Part shown: positions 17,400 through 25,537 of the stretch, one piece after another
Position numbering within the stretch: the first letter of the stretch is position 1
Layout of the letters: each line of letters opens with the position of its first letter
Assembly (NCBI RefSeq): GCF_019679475.1
Contig: NZ_JAIEZP010000001.1
Location: 1,550,001 to 1,614,000 of the forward strand
Direction: 5' to 3'
Source: Hyphomonas sediminis
Lineage (GTDB): Bacteria > Pseudomonadota > Alphaproteobacteria > Caulobacterales > Hyphomonadaceae
Length of the DNA: 64,000 bases
Notes under the pieces: generated by a model
The model's input: only the letters and a program-made list of their open reading frames with translations
Told to the model about the DNA's origin: nothing
The model's database searches: none
Made by a program: the position numbers and the translations under genes

Positions 17400-18455
17400 A
17401 TGGATCTTTCGCCTTACCAGTTCGACCTGCCGGAGGACCTGATTGCACTCAGGCCGGCGGAGCCGCAGGATGCTGCGCGCCTTCTTGTGGTGCATGGCGA
17501 TGGCCGGCTGGTGGATGCGACCGTCCGTGATCTGCCGGCCTATCTCGCCGCGGGCGATGTGCTCGTCTTCAATGACACGCGGGTGCTGCCCGCCGCGCTC
17601 AAGGGTGTTCGCCCAGCGCGTGATGGGGCCAGCCGCGATGTCGATGTGGATGTAAACCTTGTCGAGCGGCAGGATGATTGCGTCTGGCTGGCGCTCGCGC
17701 GGCCGGGCAGGCGGCTGAAGGAAGGCGACGAGATCCACTTTGCCGAAGGCTTCTCCGCCACCATCGGCGCGCGGCTTGAGGGCGGGGAAATCCTGCTGAA
17801 GTTCAATTGCCAGGGCGATGCGATGATTGCCGCGCTGGATGCGCACGGCGCCATGCCGTTGCCGCCCTATATCGCGCGCCGCCGCCCGGCGGACGCGAAA
17901 GACCGGGAAACCTACCAGACCCGCTTTGCCGGGGAGGAAGCCGCCAGTGTCGCCGCGCCCACTGCCGGCCTGCACTTCACCCCGCGCCTGCTGGCGGAGG
18001 TCGATGCCGCCGGGCTCAAGCGTGAAACCGTGCGCCTGCATGTCGGCCTCGGCACGTTCAAGCCGCTGGAAGAAAAACACCTCGCGGAAAATCGTCTGCA
18101 TGAGGAATGGCGCCGGGTTACGCCGGAAGTTGCCGCCCGTCTCAATGCGGCGCGCGCTGCTGGGGCGCGCCTCGTGCCGGTGGGCACCACCGCGATGCGC
18201 ACGCTGGAAAGCTGCGCCGGGGAAGATGGCCTGCTCCACGCCGCCTCAGGGGCAACGGACATATTCCTGAAACCCGGCGATCCCGTTCGTGCAACCGATG
18301 CTCTGATGACGAACTTCCACTTGCCGGGCTCCAGCTTGTTCATGCTTGTCTGTGCCCTGATGGGAACGGACATCATGCGCGCAGCTTATGCCCACGCGAT
18401 CGCTGAAAAATACCGCTTCTATTCCTACGGCGACGCCTGCCTGCTGCTGCCTTGA
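17400..18455 (+). CDS. queA: S-adenosylmethionine:tRNA ribosyltransferase-isomerase
   Basis: QueA transfers and isomerises the ribosyl part of SAM onto preQ1-modified tRNA to form epoxyqueuosine. The start (MDLSPYQFDLPEDLIALRP), VLVFNDTRVLPAAL, PLPPYI, YQTRFAGEEAASVAAPTAGLHFT and the C-terminal TNFHLPGSSLFMLVCAL are all signature blocks. The length of 351 residues is normal. It is the last gene of the coaD-cyclophilin-queA group. In many relatives tgt follows directly; here a palindromic repeat and an opposite-strand GIY-YIG gene follow, so tgt must lie elsewhere. Confidence 0.97.
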   Translation: MDLSPYQFDLPEDLIALRPAEPQDAARLLVVHGDGRLVDATVRDLPAYLAAGDVLVFNDTRVLPAALKGVRPARDGASRDVDVDVNLVERQDDCVWLALARPGRRLKEGDEIHFAEGFSATIGARLEGGEILLKFNCQGDAMIAALDAHGAMPLPPYIARRRPADAKDRETYQTRFAGEEAASVAAPTAGLHFTPRLLAEVDAAGLKRETVRLHVGLGTFKPLEEKHLAENRLHEEWRRVTPEVAARLNAARAAGARLVPVGTTAMRTLESCAGEDGLLHAASGATDIFLKPGDPVRATDALMTNFHLPGSSLFMLVCALMGTDIMRAAYAHAIAEKYRFYSYGDACLLLP

Positions 18456-18544
18456 GCCTGTGCGGCGCTCTCGTCACCCAAGACGGCCAAAGGCCATCTG
18501 AGCGCCCGTTTCCTGAACCATCCTTGTTCGCACAGATCGTTGGG

Positions 18545-18640
18545 CGTCATCCCGGGATTTGCGACTGCAAATGCCCGGGATCCAGCGCAGGATAGAAAAC
18601 GTGGGTCCCGGTCTTCGCCTGCGGCGAAACCGGGATGACG
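18545..18640. repeat. composite palindromic repeat, copy 1 (96 bp)
   Basis: The element begins CGTCATCCCGG and ends with the exact inverse, CCGGGATGACG. Inside are two smaller stem-loops joined by a GGGATCCAG/GTGGGTCCC pair. A related copy lies at 23011-23114. Such elements are dispersed in many alphaproteobacterial genomes. This copy fills most of the 243-base gap between queA and the GIY-YIG gene. Confidence 0.85.
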
Positions 18641-18698
18641 GCAATGCGGATATCTTGGACTGAGACGGGGAAAGTAGCGCGAACCGCAAGGCTGGCCT

Positions 18699-19163
18699 TC
18701 AGCCCGCCTTGCGCTTGCCGAAGCCGAAGAGGCCCGCAAAGAACTCGCCCCACCAGCGGCGCCAGCGCCAGGCCCGGCGCAGCTTCGCATTGCGCGGCGC
18801 GTCGCCTTCGCCGCGCGGCACCAGAATGTCGTTCATCTTCGGCTGGTAGCGGCGGATCAGGTCTTCCTCGATCCGTGCACGGTCACCGCCGGTGCGCACC
18901 ACCAGCACATGCCGCTCGGTTGCGCCGCGCTTCCACCAGGCTTCCCACCAGCGCTCATGCCCGTAGAGGCGCGACTTAAAGTTCGTCGCCTTGCCGATAT
19001 ACAGCGGGAACAGGAAGAACGCGAAGCGGCGCACCACGAAGATGTAGATGCCGCCGCCGTCCGGAATGCCCTTGCGCGTCAGCGTGATCTTGAAACGATA
19101 CGCTTCGCCGCTTTCACCATACCAGGTGTGCCAGCCGAAAAGAAACCAGTTCAGAAGAAACAT
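18699..19163 (-). CDS. GIY-YIG nuclease-domain protein
   Basis: The protein is about 154 residues. The GIY-YIG signature is split normally: GIYIFVV, then LYIGKATNFKSRLYGH, with the downstream catalytic Glu in RIEEDLIRRYQPKMNDI, where N-D is also typical. It is a single-domain protein like the UPF0213/YhbQ-type proteins, and its biological role is not known. An unusual Trp-rich N-terminus (FLLNWFLFGWHTWYGE) and a Trp/Arg-rich C-terminus frame the domain. The ATG at 19163 is preceded by GGGACGCGGAA; an in-frame ATG at 19205 is an alternative. It lies just downstream of rnhB on the same strand. Confidence 0.82.
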   Translation of the reverse strand: MFLLNWFLFGWHTWYGESGEAYRFKITLTRKGIPDGGGIYIFVVRRFAFFLFPLYIGKATNFKSRLYGHERWWEAWWKRGATERHVLVVRTGGDRARIEEDLIRRYQPKMNDILVPRGEGDAPRNAKLRRAWRWRRWWGEFFAGLFGFGKRKAG

Positions 19164-19214
19164 GCGTTCCGCGTCCCATGAGTGCCCACCCGCCGGGAAA
19201 CTCATGGGTGCCGG

Positions 19215-19838
19215 TTAACAGTGTCTTAAAACGGCCTTCACAGGGGCAAAGCTCTGTCGGTGAACCGGGCAGGGGCCGAGCCGGGAAAGCGCTTCGGCAT
19301 GGGCGGCGGTGCCATATCCCTTATGCCCGGAAAATCCGTAGCCTGGGTATGTATTGCAGAGTGAGGCCATCTGCGCGTCGCGGTGGGTCTTGGCGAGGAT
19401 CGAGGCGGCGGAGATCGCCGGCTCGGTCAGGTCGCCCTTCACGATGGCGCGCGCGGGCGCCGGCAAATCGCGCGGCAGGGCATTCCCGTCGATCAGGATT
19501 GCCGCATGCGGACACGCGCCGGCCTCAAAAATACACGGTTTGACATGGATCGTACGCCAAACGTCCGCGATGGCGCGCTGCATGGCCAGGAATGTCGCCT
19601 CGCGGATGTTCAGCCGGTCGATCTCTTCCACGCTCGCGTCTGCCACGCACCAGCCCAGCGCCCGGTCGCGGATCACGGGCGCCAGCAAGTCTCGCTTCTT
19701 CTCCGACAGTTTCTTGGAATCGGTCAGCCCCTCGATCGGTCGCGCCGGATCAAGGATCACCGCCGCTGCCGTCACTGGCCCCGCCCAGGGGCCACGGCCT
19801 GCCTCATCGACGCCGATGATGAAGGGGGAAATGCTCAT
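19215..19838 (-). CDS. rnhB: ribonuclease HII
   Basis: RNase HII removes ribonucleotides and RNA primers from RNA:DNA hybrids. The catalytic [12 protein letters not shown] motif lies at about residues 10-21. [12 protein letters not shown], a conserved IDGN (LIDGNALP), [21 protein letters not shown] and [15 protein letters not shown] complete the family pattern. The length is about 207 residues. The ATG two codons inside the longest frame is preferred over an upstream TTG. It is probably co-transcribed with the GIY-YIG gene. Confidence 0.96.
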   Translation of the reverse strand: MSISPFIIGVDEAGRGPWAGPVTAAAVILDPARPIEGLTDSKKLSEKKRDLLAPVIRDRALGWCVADASVEEIDRLNIREATFLAMQRAIADVWRTIHVKPCIFEAGACPHAAILIDGNALPRDLPAPARAIVKGDLTEPAISAASILAKTHRDAQMASLCNTYPGYGFSGHKGYGTAAHAEALSRLGPCPVHRQSFAPVKAVLRHC

Positions 19839-19849
19839 TCCCAATCACA

Positions 19850-20038
19850 ACAGGAGTCGCCGGGCCCTGCCAAGATCGCAGCTGTTGACGCCTGCGTGGC
19901 GGCGGCCTACGCCCATTGCCATGTGCCGCGCCAAACCCCTGCACCTGCAACAGGTCCGCCCGCAATCGCTGGCGGCGCGCGGCCCCATGCAGGAAGGTCA
20001 GGCCGGCTAAGGCCCCCAATCCCCCGCAGAACGTCGCG
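19850..20038 (+). other. unexplained structured intergenic stretch (possible small RNA)
   Basis: This stretch of about 190 bases upstream of rnhB contains no convincing ORF. Its ends can pair (GCCGGGCCCTGCC near 19858 with GGTCAGGCCGGC near 19996), and an internal ACCTG-CAA-CAGGT hairpin is visible. It is followed by an intrinsic terminator in the plus direction that has no plus-strand gene to serve. A small structured RNA is possible. It does not match 4.5S, RNase P or tmRNA core motifs that I can recall, so this is a weak proposal. It must also hold the rnhB promoter on the minus strand. Confidence 0.25.
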
Positions 20039-20068
20039 CCCGCCCGGTTTCCCGAGGCGGGATTTTTC
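20039..20068 (+). terminator. intrinsic terminator with no obvious upstream gene
   Basis: CCCGCC (20039-20044) and GGCGGG (20056-20061) form a short GC stem, followed by ATTTTTCT. It lies 27 bases upstream of the next plus-strand gene, so it would end any transcript made from the preceding gap. Confidence 0.6.
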
Positions 20069-20094
20069 TATTCTGGAACAAGGAGTTGCAGCCC

Positions 20095-20520
20095 ATGTCT
20101 TACACATCGGATGAAGAGATAGAGGCCATCGGCCGGGCGGTGCTGGCGCGCACGCTGCCCAAGGCAGAGTGGGCCCATAATGCCCATTTTGCGGCCGCAG
20201 TCTGGATGATCGCCCGCCATGGCGCCTCGGCGCTGCGAGAAATGCGCGCGGCGATCTTCGCTTATAATGAAGCAACGGGCACGCCCAACACCGATACGTC
20301 GGGCTATCACGAGACCATCACGATCGCCTCCCTCGCTTTGGCGGAGGCGCATATCCGCGCCCATCCCGGCGCGCCGATGTTTGCGCAGGTCAATGGCCTC
20401 CTGGCCGGGCCTTGCGGCCAGTCGGGCTGGATACTGGCCTATTGGAGCAGGGAGCGTCTCTTCACCGTAGAGGCCCGGCGCGGTTGGGTGCCGCCAGACC
20501 TTCAGCCTTTGCCGGCCTGA
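20095..20520 (+). CDS. conserved hypothetical protein with W-x-H-x-x-H motif
   Basis: A soluble protein of 141 residues starting MSYTSDEEIEA. AAGGAG lies about ten bases before the ATG, which excludes an upstream TTG as start. The most conserved-looking part is EWAHNAHFAAAVWMIARHG, with Trp and His residues spaced as in a possible metal or cofactor site. NTDTSGYHETITIASL adds another His. I do not recognise the family, and the context (between rnhB and an SDR gene) does not indicate a function. Codon use and frame look like those of a real gene. Confidence 0.7.
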   Translation: MSYTSDEEIEAIGRAVLARTLPKAEWAHNAHFAAAVWMIARHGASALREMRAAIFAYNEATGTPNTDTSGYHETITIASLALAEAHIRAHPGAPMFAQVNGLLAGPCGQSGWILAYWSRERLFTVEARRGWVPPDLQPLPA

Positions 20521-20598
20521 GGCCGCTTCGCGCCGGGGAAGGGCTGGCCATCTCCACGGGCCTTGGTCAGCATGGACCGGAAACGTGGAGGAACATGC

Positions 20599-21372
20599 AT
20601 GGATCTCGGTCTCAAGGATAAGGTCATCTTCATCGCCGGCGCCAGCCGCGGCATCGGCCATGGCATTGCCAAAAGCCTGCTGGAAGAGGGGGCCAAAGTC
20701 GCCCTTACCGCGCGCGGCGCCGAGGCGCTGGACGCCACCCGCAAGGAGTTCGCCGCCACCTATGGCGCGGGCAAGGTCTGGTCCTTCGCGGGCGATCTCA
20801 CCCAGTCCGACGGCATCAATGGCGCGGTCGAGGCGTGTGAGAAGGAGTTTGGCCCGCTCTCCGGCGCAGTGGCCAATGTCGGCCTCTCGCCCTCGCCGCT
20901 GGGGCTCGATGTCAGCGATGAGGAATGGCAGGGCGGGCTCGACCAGAACCTCAACTCCGCCTTCCGCCTCGCGCGCGCTGCCATCCCGCGTATTTCGGCC
21001 AATGGCGGGGGCAGTTTCCTGTTCATCTCCTCCATCGCGGGCCTCGCCTCGCTCGGCTCGCCGCTGATCTACGGCGCCACCAAGGCGGCGGTGAACCATC
21101 TCTCCACCTCCATCGCGCGTTTCTCGGGGAAAACGAATGTCCGTGTAAACACGATTGCGCCGGGCAATATCATCTTCCCCGGCGGGGATTGGGAGCGCAA
21201 CGCCACCGGTCCGCGCGCCGAGGCCTGGGCCAAATGGATCAAGCGCGAAGTGCCGCTCAATCGCTTCGGCACGCCGCAGGAAATCGGCGACACGGCCGCC
21301 TTCCTCCTGTCGGACCGGGCGAGCTTCATCAACGGCGCCGTCGTCGCCGTCGATGGCGGCCAAACCCGCTGA
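20599..21372 (+). CDS. short-chain dehydrogenase/reductase (SDR)
   Basis: A 257-residue NAD(P)-dependent oxidoreductase. It shows the Rossmann glycine motif GASRGIG (about residues 13-19), an N-x-G-type segment (VANVGLS), catalytic Ser in ISSIAG, and Y-x-x-x-K in YGATKAA, followed by NTIAPG and the C-terminal FLLSDRASFINGAVVAVDGGQ. The ATG at 20599 has GGAGG eight bases upstream. The substrate is unknown. It converges on the Lrp-type regulator gene, with 12 bases between the stops. Confidence 0.93.
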   Translation: MDLGLKDKVIFIAGASRGIGHGIAKSLLEEGAKVALTARGAEALDATRKEFAATYGAGKVWSFAGDLTQSDGINGAVEACEKEFGPLSGAVANVGLSPSPLGLDVSDEEWQGGLDQNLNSAFRLARAAIPRISANGGGSFLFISSIAGLASLGSPLIYGATKAAVNHLSTSIARFSGKTNVRVNTIAPGNIIFPGGDWERNATGPRAEAWAKWIKREVPLNRFGTPQEIGDTAAFLLSDRASFINGAVVAVDGGQTR

Positions 21373-21384
21373 CAATCCCAAAGA

Positions 21385-21882
21385 TCAGGCGCCGGGAATG
21401 ACAATCTCGGCGCCGGTTTTCACGCGGTCCAGCGCAATCAGGCTGCCATAGCTTTTCACGGTGTCATTGTCGGCAAACAGGCGCCGCGTGATCGCCTCAT
21501 AGACCACCATGTCCGGCGCCACGACCACCAGCACAAAGCTGATACCGCCGGTCACATAATAGCATTGCTGCACTTCCGGCGCCTGTGCGAACAGGGCTTT
21601 CGCCTTGTCCACCGTCTGGCGGCGTTCGTCGACCAGCTGAACCTGCACAATCGAGGTGATCGACATCTGCACGGCCTGCGTGCTGACGATGGCGACATTC
21701 TTCTTGATGATGCCCGCATCCTCCATTGCCGCCACCCGCCGCTGCACAGCCGCCGCAGAAAGATTGACCGCTTCGGCAATCGTCCTTTGCGGGGTCTTGT
21801 TGTCGCGCTGCAGGATGCGGAGGATCGCGCGATCAAAGCTGTCGAGCGGGCGTTTGCGGGGGGAGGCGGGCGCGCGGGTCAT
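21385..21882 (-). CDS. Lrp/AsnC family transcriptional regulator
   Basis: A 165-residue regulator with an N-terminal winged helix (LDSFDRAILRILQRDNKTPQ...LSAAAVQRRVAAMEDAGII), followed by the RAM ligand-binding domain (EVQQCYYVTGGISFVLVV). These proteins usually sense amino acids and control a neighbouring transporter or enzyme. The ATG at 21882 is preferred, because the longer frame adds a non-homologous stretch. It is divergent from an EamA-type exporter with 96 bases between them, the usual arrangement of a regulator and its target. The regulated compound is unknown. Confidence 0.92.
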   Translation of the reverse strand: MTRAPASPRKRPLDSFDRAILRILQRDNKTPQRTIAEAVNLSAAAVQRRVAAMEDAGIIKKNVAIVSTQAVQMSITSIVQVQLVDERRQTVDKAKALFAQAPEVQQCYYVTGGISFVLVVVAPDMVVYEAITRRLFADNDTVKSYGSLIALDRVKTGAEIVIPGA

Positions 21883-21978
21883 GGGTGAGTAATTGTTGCA
21901 TTTTTTGGCCTGATCAAGGGCGCAAAGCTCGCGCGCCCAATGATATGCCCCGTCTCGTCCAATTGAAGAGGCCACCGC

Positions 21979-22935
21979 GTGAGCGCCCACATCGCCGTCC
22001 CATCCGTCAGCAACAAGACCTATACCGGCATCGCCTATGGCATGGGGGCAGGCGCCCTCTGGGGCCTGGTCTTCCTCGCGCCGGAACTCACGCGCGCCTT
22101 CACGCCGCTACAGCTTACCATCGGTCGCTATATCGCCTTTGGCGTCATTGCCGCTGTGCTCATCGCGCCGCGCTGGCGCGTCCTGCGCGCCGGGCTCAGC
22201 GGACGGGACTGGAAGTCCCTCATCTGGCTCGCCCTGTTCGGCAACACGTTTTACTACATCCTCCTGTCAGGCGCCGTGCAGACTGGCGGCATCGCGATGA
22301 CGTCGCTTGTCGTCGGTTTTCTCCCGGTCGCCGTCACCATCATCGGCAGCCGCGACAAGGGCGCCGTGCCGCTTGCCCGCCTCATGCCGTCTCTGCTGTT
22401 CTGCTGCGGGGGCGCTTTGTGCATCGGCTGGCAGGCCATCGCCGCGCCCGCGTCCGGCTCTGCGGGCCAGCCGCTGACCGGCCTGCTGCTCGCCATCGGT
22501 GCGCTCGTCAGCTGGACGGCTTATGCCGTCGGCAACAGCCGCTGCCTCGCGCGCCTCCCGCAGGTCACGGTGTATGATTGGAACCTCGCCATCGGCCTGA
22601 TGACGGGCCTTCAGGCGCTCCTTCTTATTCCGGTGTCGGTCGCCACTGAGCCTCTGGATTATTCGCTTTCGCAATGGAGCCAGTTTGCCACGGTCTCGAT
22701 TGGCGTCGCCTTTCTGGCCTCGATTGCGGGTAACGGGTTGTGGAACCGGATGAGCCGCCTTCTGCCGCTGACGATGGTCGGCCAGATGATCCTTTTCGAA
22801 ACCGTCTTTGCCCTGATCTATGGCTTCGTGTGGGAACAGCGTTTGCCGAGCCTGCTGGAAGTGATGGCCTTCGTCATGGTCACCGCCAGCGTCTTCACCT
22901 GCATCGCCGCCCACCGCCGCCCGGCCAACGCATAG
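21979..22935 (+). CDS. EamA/DMT superfamily transporter
   Basis: A 318-residue inner-membrane protein with about ten hydrophobic helices and the internal duplication typical of EamA permeases (GMGAGALWGLVF in the first half, LLAIGALVSWTAYA in the second). Members export amino acids or other small metabolites. It starts with GTG and is divergent from the Lrp/AsnC gene, which probably controls it. An inverted-repeat terminator follows directly. Confidence 0.9.
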   Translation: MSAHIAVPSVSNKTYTGIAYGMGAGALWGLVFLAPELTRAFTPLQLTIGRYIAFGVIAAVLIAPRWRVLRAGLSGRDWKSLIWLALFGNTFYYILLSGAVQTGGIAMTSLVVGFLPVAVTIIGSRDKGAVPLARLMPSLLFCCGGALCIGWQAIAAPASGSAGQPLTGLLLAIGALVSWTAYAVGNSRCLARLPQVTVYDWNLAIGLMTGLQALLLIPVSVATEPLDYSLSQWSQFATVSIGVAFLASIAGNGLWNRMSRLLPLTMVGQMILFETVFALIYGFVWEQRLPSLLEVMAFVMVTASVFTCIAAHRRPANA

Positions 22936-22945
22936 CCGTCGGAGT

Positions 22946-22990
22946 CCCGTTGGAGTTTTTTTGGAGTTTTCCGGAAAAAGCTCCAACGGG
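22946..22990. terminator. terminator-like hairpin after the EamA gene
   Basis: CCCGTTGGAG with a T run (22946-22960) pairs with AAAAAGCTCCAACGGG (22975-22990). The stem is ten GC-rich pairs, extended by A/T pairs. It begins 11 bases after the EamA stop codon. Confidence 0.7.
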
Positions 22991-23010
22991 CCTTCCGCTC
23001 GCCCGCGCCC

Positions 23011-23114
23011 CGTCATCCCGGAATTTGCGCAGCAAATATCCGGGACCCAGAAAGCCCCAAAACACTCCCTCACTGGGTCCCGGGACAAGCGCATTCGCGC
23101 TTTCCGGGAAGACG
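23011..23114. repeat. composite palindromic repeat, copy 2 (104 bp)
   Basis: It has the same start as copy 1 (CGTCATCCCGG) and ends CCGGGAAGACG, one mismatch from a perfect inverse. Inner parts form a CCGGAATTTGC/GCAAATATCCGG hairpin and a second hairpin ending TTTCCGGGA. These are linked by GGGACCCAG and CTGGGTCCC (exact inverse). Confidence 0.87.
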
Positions 23115-23221
23115 AACCTGGTCTCTCAGCGGCCCAACGCCGAGGAAACCCCGCGCCCTATCCAACACCCAATCCCCATACACGCAACAGATCCCGCCCC
23201 GCCTGTCCGGCAGGGCTGCCC

Positions 23222-23635
23222 ATGCTCCATCCTCCGCCTATGGACTACGCCTTTTCCACCCCGCTGCCGGGCCTCAGCCTGCTTCAACGCCTGCTCTGGC
23301 CGCTGATCTTTGTGCAGCTGATCGCCCTGCGCGATTGGGTGCGGCAGCACTATGGCCGCGGCGTGCCTTACTGGATCACCATTTCGAAGTTTGGCCGGGT
23401 GCGCCTGCGCCGTCTGCCTACGGATTCCACGCTCAGCTTCGCCGCGCCGGCCTCTTATGCGCCGGCCGGCTACGATTATGCCAGCGGCCTGACGCGCGCC
23501 TGCCTGGTGGCGGCGCTCCGCGAGGAAGGCCCCGCGTCCGTATTCGTATCTGCGCCCGCGCCGCTCGTGGCTGCCTTGGCAATGCCCCAAACGCAATCGG
23601 GGCAGGCCATCACAGCCCGCCCCGACACGTCTTAG
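23222..23635 (+). CDS. hypothetical protein
   Basis: A protein of about 137 residues from the ATG at 23222; a second ATG at 23240 (MDYAFSTPLPG) is possible. The part after the second Met begins with a Leu-rich segment (LSLLQRLLWPLIFVQLIALRDWVRQHYG) that could be a single membrane or amphipathic helix. A basic patch (SKFGRVRLRRLP) and an Ala/Pro-rich end follow. No family is recognised. It sits between a palindromic repeat and an inverted-repeat cluster, so it may be lineage-specific. Whether it is expressed is uncertain. Confidence 0.45.
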   Translation: MLHPPPMDYAFSTPLPGLSLLQRLLWPLIFVQLIALRDWVRQHYGRGVPYWITISKFGRVRLRRLPTDSTLSFAAPASYAPAGYDYASGLTRACLVAALREEGPASVFVSAPAPLVAALAMPQTQSGQAITARPDTS

Positions 23636-23647
23636 CTTTTTCTGCCG

Positions 23648-23707
23648 TCCCCGGATTACCGGGGAGACGCATTTTGCCGGGCAGCCCAAGGGCTGCGCCG
23701 GGCAAAG
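23648..23707. terminator. two adjacent hairpins between convergent genes
   Basis: TCCCCGG-ATTA-CCGGGGA (23648-23665) is followed by a larger imperfect hairpin with outer arms TTTGCC/GGCAAA and inner arms CAGCCC/GGGCTG (23673-23706). They lie between the ends of a plus-strand and a minus-strand gene and probably terminate both. Confidence 0.6.
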
Positions 23708-23716
23708 CTGCTGGCG

Positions 23717-24439
23717 TCAGCGGATGATGTTCAGCTCTTCCAGTTCGAAGGTCCAGTTATAGGGGGCTGCCACGGTGCCCTTGATGAACAGGAAGTCGCC
23801 ATCCGTCGTTACCCAGAATTCGTAGGGCGGGTGGTCGTTGCTGGTCATCACGAAGGCGAATTTGTAGCATTCGAACGTGCCGGCGGGCACCGTCACCGTC
23901 TCGACGCCGGAATATTGCAGGCTGCTCGTGGTCGTGCGCTGGAAGTCCGGGCCGGTTGCGCCGCGATGGTCGATGGAGCTGAGCAGGTTGTTGTGGAAGG
24001 TCTGGATGCCTTCGCCTTTCGAGCGGTCGAACCGCGCGGCCAGCCAGGCATCGCCCGTCAGGTTGTGCGTGCCGAAGCCGCGGATGTTGCGGTCGATCTC
24101 GACCTTCTCGCTGATGCGGCCGCGCTCGACCGTGTAGCCTTGGTATTCGGCTTCCGTGTCGGTCCAGCGATACCAGGTGCTGCCATGGAACTTGTTGTCC
24201 TTGGTCAGGCGCACGAAGGTGTCGTGGGGATGGAAATCTGCGTCGACCGTGGCCACCACATCGCGCGTCAGCGCCACATCATGCAGCTCGCAATAGGCGC
24301 GCATCACGCGGTGGCCGTCGCCATGATGGGTCATGTGGAAGCGCTCGATGCCCCAGTTGCGGTCCGGAAAGTCAGGGTGGCCGTCGATCTGATAGCTGAT
24401 GACGCCGGAAATCTCGCGGTGCTTGGGGCCAGATGCCAT
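23717..24439 (-). CDS. conserved hypothetical protein, DUF3108-like C-terminal part
   Basis: A soluble protein of 240 residues with many aromatic and His residues. The end (VETVTVPAGTFECYKFAFV...YEFWVTTDGDFLFIKG) resembles the beta-rich domain in which VPAGTF-x-C-Y-K-F is the most conserved segment (DUF3108-type, lipocalin-like). The first half has HMTHHGDGHRVMRAYCELHD, a His-rich region of unknown meaning. No signal peptide. Two 16-base direct repeats lie about 60 bases upstream of its start. Function unknown. Confidence 0.72.
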   Translation of the reverse strand: MASGPKHREISGVISYQIDGHPDFPDRNWGIERFHMTHHGDGHRVMRAYCELHDVALTRDVVATVDADFHPHDTFVRLTKDNKFHGSTWYRWTDTEAEYQGYTVERGRISEKVEIDRNIRGFGTHNLTGDAWLAARFDRSKGEGIQTFHNNLLSSIDHRGATGPDFQRTTTSSLQYSGVETVTVPAGTFECYKFAFVMTSNDHPPYEFWVTTDGDFLFIKGTVAAPYNWTFELEELNIIR

Positions 24440-24496
24440 GGGGAAAGCCTCTCTGCAGGGGTTAGGCCCGCGCGCCGCTGTGAAAGCGGGCGCAGG

Positions 24497-24538
24497 CTTT
24501 GATATAACTTTTGCAGACTTTGGTATATCTTTTGAATT
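24497..24538. repeat. two tandem direct repeats, 21-bp period, AT-rich
   Basis: On the minus strand two near-identical 16-mers (AAAAG-A/T-TATA-C/T-CAAAG) follow each other with a spacer of five bases (TCTGC). The 21-bp period equals two helical turns, as expected for an operator that binds two protein dimers on one face. The site lies upstream of the minus-strand gene starting at 24439 and just downstream of the hydrolase gene ending at 24554. Confidence 0.65.
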
Positions 24539-24553
24539 TGCGCAAGCGCTCCT

Positions 24554-25537
24554 TCAGACAACCCTGCCTTTCAGGGAGGCGAGCCACGGGACCAGGGCTT
24601 CGTTCACCTCATCCGGGCGCTCCTGCTGGGTCCAGTGCCCACAGCCCGGCAACACCAGCCCGGTCTCCAGATTGGGCACAAACTTCCGCATGCGGCCAAT
24701 CGGGTCATCCACCATGCCAAAGCCGGAGAAAGCCGGGTCCTTGTCGCCGGCGATGAACAGGGCAGGCTGCTCGATCTTCCGGTCCTTGTATGGCTGAAGG
24801 AACTCCCAGTCGCGCGTATGGTTGCGATAGCGGGAAAGGGGGCCGAAGAAGCCCGAGGCTTTGAATTCATTGGTGTAGTAGTCGAGGTCTTCCTCGCTCA
24901 TCCACGCGCCGATGGTTTCAGGCGGATGCAGGCCGTCCATCAGGGGAAAGTCCGAAGGCTTGCCCACCGGGAAGTCGCCTGCTTTCGCCTCGCCCGAAAT
25001 GGCGTGGTAGAAGCCTTTGAGAAACCGGCGCGGCTCGGCCTCGAACGCCGCTTCCGCCCCGCCGGGATCGCGGAAATAGGATTGGTAGAAGAATTTGTTC
25101 TTGTCGTCCCAGGTCTGCTTGATGATCAGATCAAATGAGACTTGCGGCACACCAAAGTAAGGCACTGACATCGCCGCCACCGCCGCAATCCGGTCCGGGT
25201 GGACCAGCGACGTGTTCCACACCTGTGGCGCGCCCCAGTCATGGCCGATCAGGATAAACGGCGCATCGGGCGAAAGCGCTTTGCCGACGCCCAGAATGTC
25301 GCCGATCAGCGCTTCCATCCGGTAGTCGGGCACTGCGCCGGGCTTGGACGAGCCACCATAGCCGCGCACATCAATGGCCGCCGCCGTAAAGCCGGCCGCC
25401 GCGATCGGCCCCATCTGGTGACGCCAGGAATACCAGCTCTCCGGGAACCCGTGCACCATCAGCGCCAACGGCCCGCTGCCCTCGACCGCCACGCGGATGG
25501 TCGCTTCGCCTGCATCGATCATCCGGAATTCCGGCAT
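24554..25537 (-). CDS. alpha/beta hydrolase, epoxide hydrolase-like
   Basis: A 327-residue cytosolic enzyme. It has the oxyanion-hole motif HGFPESWYSWRHQ (about residue 29), AIDVRGYGGSSKP, the nucleophile elbow GHDWGAP with Asp as nucleophile, and a late GCGHWTQQE with the catalytic His. The HGFPESW and D-nucleophile pattern is that of soluble epoxide hydrolases and haloalkane dehalogenase relatives. The start is set by AGGAGGAAA upstream. It is divergent from an enoyl-CoA hydratase gene with 182 bases between them. The substrate is unknown. Confidence 0.9.
   Translation of the reverse strand: MPEFRMIDAGEATIRVAVEGSGPLALMVHGFPESWYSWRHQMGPIAAAGFTAAAIDVRGYGGSSKPGAVPDYRMEALIGDILGVGKALSPDAPFILIGHDWGAPQVWNTSLVHPDRIAAVAAMSVPYFGVPQVSFDLIIKQTWDDKNKFFYQSYFRDPGGAEAAFEAEPRRFLKGFYHAISGEAKAGDFPVGKPSDFPLMDGLHPPETIGAWMSEEDLDYYTNEFKASGFFGPLSRYRNHTRDWEFLQPYKDRKIEQPALFIAGDKDPAFSGFGMVDDPIGRMRKFVPNLETGLVLPGCGHWTQQERPDEVNEALVPWLASLKGRVV

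Noticed and set aside
16389-18239. A 616-codon open frame antisense to the cyclophilin and queA genes
   Set aside because: It is in shadow of two recognised genes and has no homology-like blocks.
19850-20038. 4.5S RNA, RNase P RNA or tmRNA in the gap upstream of rnhB
   Set aside because: The conserved cores (such as GGUCAGGUCCGGAAGGAAG for 4.5S) are not present, so only an unspecified RNA candidate is retained.
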